A stretch of 64,000 bases of DNA from Singulisphaera sp. GP187 (lineage in GTDB: Bacteria; Planctomycetota; Phycisphaerae; Phycisphaerales; SM1A02), in contig CAMBMO010000002.1 of the NCBI GenBank assembly GCA_945868805.1, positions 159,978 through 223,977 on the forward strand, written 5' to 3'. Numbering within the stretch: the stretch's first letter is position 1; every line of letters starts with the position of its first letter. Position numbers and translations under genes: made by a program. The notes beneath the pieces are model-generated. The model had not been told where the DNA came from and did no database searches. It was given only the letters and a program-made list of their open reading frames with translations. Below are positions 60,783-64,000 of the stretch, in pieces.

Positions 60783-61994
60783 TCAATCCACCAGCACACC
60801 CTTCGGCGCGACCTGTCCAAGCATTCGCTCGAGTGCCACGCGTGCATACTTGCGCGCGTCGGGATGCACTCGGATTTCGTTCACGACTCTCCCCTGCGCC
60901 AGCTCATCCAGAACCCACGCGAGGTGCTGCTGGTCGATGCGGTACATCGTCGTGCACAAACACTGGCAACCGGAGAGCATTTCGACGCTGACACCACGTT
61001 CTGACGCCGCACGCGCGAGACGAGTCACGAGATGAACCTCTGTCGCCACAGCGAATCTCGCACCGACCTTCGCGCGCTCAATCGTCTGGATGATGTACTC
61101 GGTCGATCCCGACAAATCGGACTCGTCGACGACCTCCTGCGAACACTCGGGATGCACCAAGACCGTCGTCCCATCCTTGCGCGCGCGAATCGCGTCGACG
61201 TGCTCGGGCCGGAACAATTTGTGAACGCTGCAGTGCCCCGCCCACAGAATGACTTCCGCCGCACAGAGCGCTTGCGCGGTCGCGCCCCCGAGTCCGCCTT
61301 GTTTGCGCGGGTCCCACAACACAGTTTGCGCCGGCTTCTTCGTTTTCGCAGAGTCGACCTCGGTCACCAGTCCGCGCGCGTGTGCGGTGTTGCGACCAAG
61401 ATGCTGGTCAGGCAGAAAGAAAACCTTGACGCGCTCGCCACGTTCGCGACGCACATCCCCACCCGCGAGAGCCCATTCGAAGACTTGCTTGGCATTCGAA
61501 CTCGTACAGCACGCTCCGCCATTTTTCCCGACGAATGCTTTGATCGCCGCGCTCGAATTGACATACGTGACCGGGATCACTCGCCACTTCGTCGATCCCG
61601 CATGCTTCTTGATCGCGCCATGAATCGCATCCCACGCTTCGACGGCATCTTCGTATGCAGCCATGTCCGCCATCGAGCATCCTGCGCCAAGATCCGGCAG
61701 AACGACTCGGACCGAATCATCAGTCAGCACATCCGCAGTCTCTGCCATGAAGTGCACGCCACAAAAGACGATGAACTCGGTTGCGCGCAACTTCGCTTGC
61801 TCCGCCGCGGTCTGACTCAACTTCAGACTGTCTCCGATGAAATCCGCGTGCTGGATGACTTCGTCTTGCTGATAATGATGCCCCAGAATCATCAAGCGAT
61901 CGCCGAGTTCGCGTTTTCGACCGCGGATCATCTCCGCAAGAGCGTTCTCGCTCGCGTCGCGGTACCGCGCTGGAATTTCCGGTTGCCACTGCAT
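60783..61994 (-). CDS. nadA: Quinolinate synthase
   Basis: LMILGHHYQQDEVIQHADFIGDSLKLS, FCGVHFMAETADVL, LPDLGAGCSMADM, VTYVNSSAAIKA, PEC and CQCLCTTMYRI. Confidence 0.95.
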   Translation of the reverse strand: MQWQPEIPARYRDASENALAEMIRGRKRELGDRLMILGHHYQQDEVIQHADFIGDSLKLSQTAAEQAKLRATEFIVFCGVHFMAETADVLTDDSVRVVLPDLGAGCSMADMAAYEDAVEAWDAIHGAIKKHAGSTKWRVIPVTYVNSSAAIKAFVGKNGGACCTSSNAKQVFEWALAGGDVRRERGERVKVFFLPDQHLGRNTAHARGLVTEVDSAKTKKPAQTVLWDPRKQGGLGGATAQALCAAEVILWAGHCSVHKLFRPEHVDAIRARKDGTTVLVHPECSQEVVDESDLSGSTEYIIQTIERAKVGARFAVATEVHLVTRLARAASERGVSVEMLSGCQCLCTTMYRIDQQHLAWVLDELAQGRVVNEIRVHPDARKYARVALERMLGQVAPKGVLVD

Positions 61995-62120
61995 CCAATC
62001 AATGTTATCTCCGCAAATTCGCCGACTTGCACGAATATGAAACTCATTCCGTCGGAAAGTATCGAATTCGCTTGGCATTTGTCCGTCGATATGCGATCAT
62101 CCGAAGCCCAAGTTGGTCGC

Positions 62121-64000
62121 ATGACATTCGCCACTGAGAGCATCGTCAGTTTTCGTCGCCAAATCATGAGCGCAGTTGCTGTGTGTGTCGCGACAATTCT
62201 CTGCTCGGCGGTCACAACGGCGAACGCAATCCCTCCAATTCAGACAATCAAACTGACTTCGACTGATGGTGCGGCAAGCGACCAATTCGGGAACGCGACG
62301 GCACTCTCGAATCTCACAGGTTTCGCCGGGGCGCAACCGAACATCGCAATCGTGGGATTGCGATACGACGACATTGGAGCGGCGGTCGATCGAGGTTCAG
62401 CAAACGTCTACAAGTTGAATGCCTCAGGCGTGTGGGTCTTCGAGGCGAAGCTCACTGCGTCCGACGGTCTCGCAGGCGACACTTTCGGATACTCCGTCGC
62501 GATCTTTGGAAACACTGCGATCGTGGGCGCCCCATTCGACGATAACACGCTCGTCGATCAAGGATCGGCCTACATCTTCACACGTAGCACAGCAGGTGTC
62601 TGGACCCAAACGGTGAAGGTGCTTCCAACCGACCCTGGCGCATCTGACTATTTCGGCTACTCGGTTGGAATCACGAATACGGTTGTGGCAACAGGGATAA
62701 TCGGAGATCTCGCCATCGTGGGATCAGTCCGCGACGACAACACCGTCTTCACCGACCAAGGATCCGCGTATGTCTTCAAGCGCGCGACAGCTGGAACGTG
62801 GGCTCAAGAGTCGAAATTTGTTGTGACTGGGACGGACCAAGCAGCGGGCGAAGATTTTGGATGGTCAGTGTCGATCTACGGCGACCGGGCGCTCGTCGGT
62901 GCTCCAGCCGACGACATCAGCAGTGTGGTCGATCGCGGGTCTGCGTACACCTACAAGCGAGCCACGACTGGTATCTGGACGCTCGAAGCGAAGCTCGTCG
63001 CAACCGATGGCGCGTTGCAGGACTACTTCGGCTACTGCGTCTCGCTCTTCAATAATCAAGCGATGGTCAGCGCTCCTTACGACGACTTCAGTGGCGCAAC
63101 CGATCGTGGATCGGCGTATCTCTTTCAACTTTCAGGAACATCCACTTGGACTCAGGAAGCGAAAATCGTCGCGAGCGACGGCGTCGGAGCGGATTACTTT
63201 GGCGCATCCGTTGGACTTCAAGGAAACCTCGCTGTCGCAACGGCACCGAATGACGATGGACCGGCCCAAGGTGGCGCAACGACATTCGCGAATATCGGGT
63301 CTGCGTACCTCTATGTTCAGACTGGGACATCGACTTGGACACAGCAACCACGATTCACGGCCGCCGATGGCCAGATCGACAAATTCTTCGGAGCCGCGGT
63401 CGGAATCTATGGCGAAGTCGCCCTCATCGGTGCCAATGGCGACGATGTCGGAACTCCGCTCAAAGTCGACCAGGGATCCGCGTACATTTTCAATCTGCGA
63501 CCAATCGATTGCAACAACAACGGCATCCCCGATCCCGAAGACATCGCGACGGGAATCGCGCAAGATTGCAACCTCAACGCGATTCCGGACAGTTGCGACA
63601 TCGCCAGTGGATTCAGCTCGGATGTCGACAGTAATGCGATCCCCGACGAGTGCCAGGTCGACTGCAACAATAACGACATACCAGATTCATGGGAGATCGC
63701 TCTGGGAACCGCTCCCGATTGCAATGCGAATCTCATTCCTGATGCCTGCGATCTCGCGAGTGGGTTGAGCCTCGACTGCAATGCGAACTTGATCCCCGAT
63801 TCCTGCGACATCGCCAGTGGATTCAGCAAGGACTGCAATGCGAACTTGATCCCCGACTCCTGCGATATCGCCAGCGGATTCAGTCTCGACTGCAATGCGA
63901 ATGGTCGCCCTGATAACTGCGACATCTCTGGCGGATTCACTCCCGACTGCAATCTGAACGGCAAACCAGACAGCTGCGACATCGCCAGCGGATTCAGTCT
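62121..64000 (+). CDS. Secreted FG-GAP repeat protein with C-terminal DCNxNxIPDxCDIASG tandem repeats; runs off the window
   Basis: Own translation from ATG 62121 (no stop before 64000, so absent from ORF track): signal peptide, ~6-7 units 'DxFGxSVxIxGxxAxVGAPxDD..DxGSAYxF', then DCNxNLIPDSCDIASGFSxDCNAN repeats. Confidence 0.85.
   Translation, partial: MTFATESIVSFRRQIMSAVAVCVATILCSAVTTANAIPPIQTIKLTSTDGAASDQFGNATALSNLTGFAGAQPNIAIVGLRYDDIGAAVDRGSANVYKLNASGVWVFEAKLTASDGLAGDTFGYSVAIFGNTAIVGAPFDDNTLVDQGSAYIFTRSTAGVWTQTVKVLPTDPGASDYFGYSVGITNTVVATGIIGDLAIVGSVRDDNTVFTDQGSAYVFKRATAGTWAQESKFVVTGTDQAAGEDFGWSVSIYGDRALVGAPADDISSVVDRGSAYTYKRATTGIWTLEAKLVATDGALQDYFGYCVSLFNNQAMVSAPYDDFSGATDRGSAYLFQLSGTSTWTQEAKIVASDGVGADYFGASVGLQGNLAVATAPNDDGPAQGGATTFANIGSAYLYVQTGTSTWTQQPRFTAADGQIDKFFGAAVGIYGEVALIGANGDDVGTPLKVDQGSAYIFNLRPIDCNNNGIPDPEDIATGIAQDCNLNAIPDSCDIASGFSSDVDSNAIPDECQVDCNNNDIPDSWEIALGTAPDCNANLIPDACDLASGLSLDCNANLIPDSCDIASGFSKDCNANLIPDSCDIASGFSLDCNANGRPDNCDISGGFTPDCNLNGKPDSCDIASGFS

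Overview
The window looks like chromosomal DNA from a planctomycete-type bacterium (Phycisphaerae-like; inferred from gene content and Asp/Asn-Pro-Asp-Cys secreted repeats, not tested). Most of it is ordinary, densely packed housekeeping content: LOG-family 3' end, hrpB, type II pseudopilin, ftsY-nusB-ribH, UbiA family, lptD-like, ruvB, lemA, LON-domain protein, groEL1-groES-groEL2-dnaJ-grpE-fmdB-rnr, dus, thyX, an ABC ATPase, HtrA-like protease, panB, coaD, an aldehyde dehydrogenase, a FabZ-ACP-FabZ cluster, ftsK, a giant coiled-coil/membrane protein, an Fcy1-like deaminase, atpZ-I-B-E-F-H-A without the gamma/beta/epsilon genes, nuoI, an AsmA-like protein, nadA and an FG-GAP protein that runs off the window end. 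No CRISPR array, rRNA, convincing tRNA or complete mobile element was seen. The parts most worth a second look are: (a) a decayed toxin-antitoxin mosaic (HTH antitoxin + truncated PIN + frameshifted AbiEi-like remnant) at 25.2-26.2 kb; (b) a 5'-truncated esterase/hydrolase whose homology continues upstream of any start codon at 13.8-14.7 kb; (c) a candidate structured ncRNA with a three-way junction and an overlapping terminator at 36.94-37.08 kb; (d) short tandem repeats that recur at or just after stop codons at several loci; (e) a giant GYF-like/coiled-coil/multi-TM protein; (f) a second, C-terminally replaced PIN ORF next to a repeat also found 12 kb away. No clearly new multi-gene system could be demonstrated from sequence alone.
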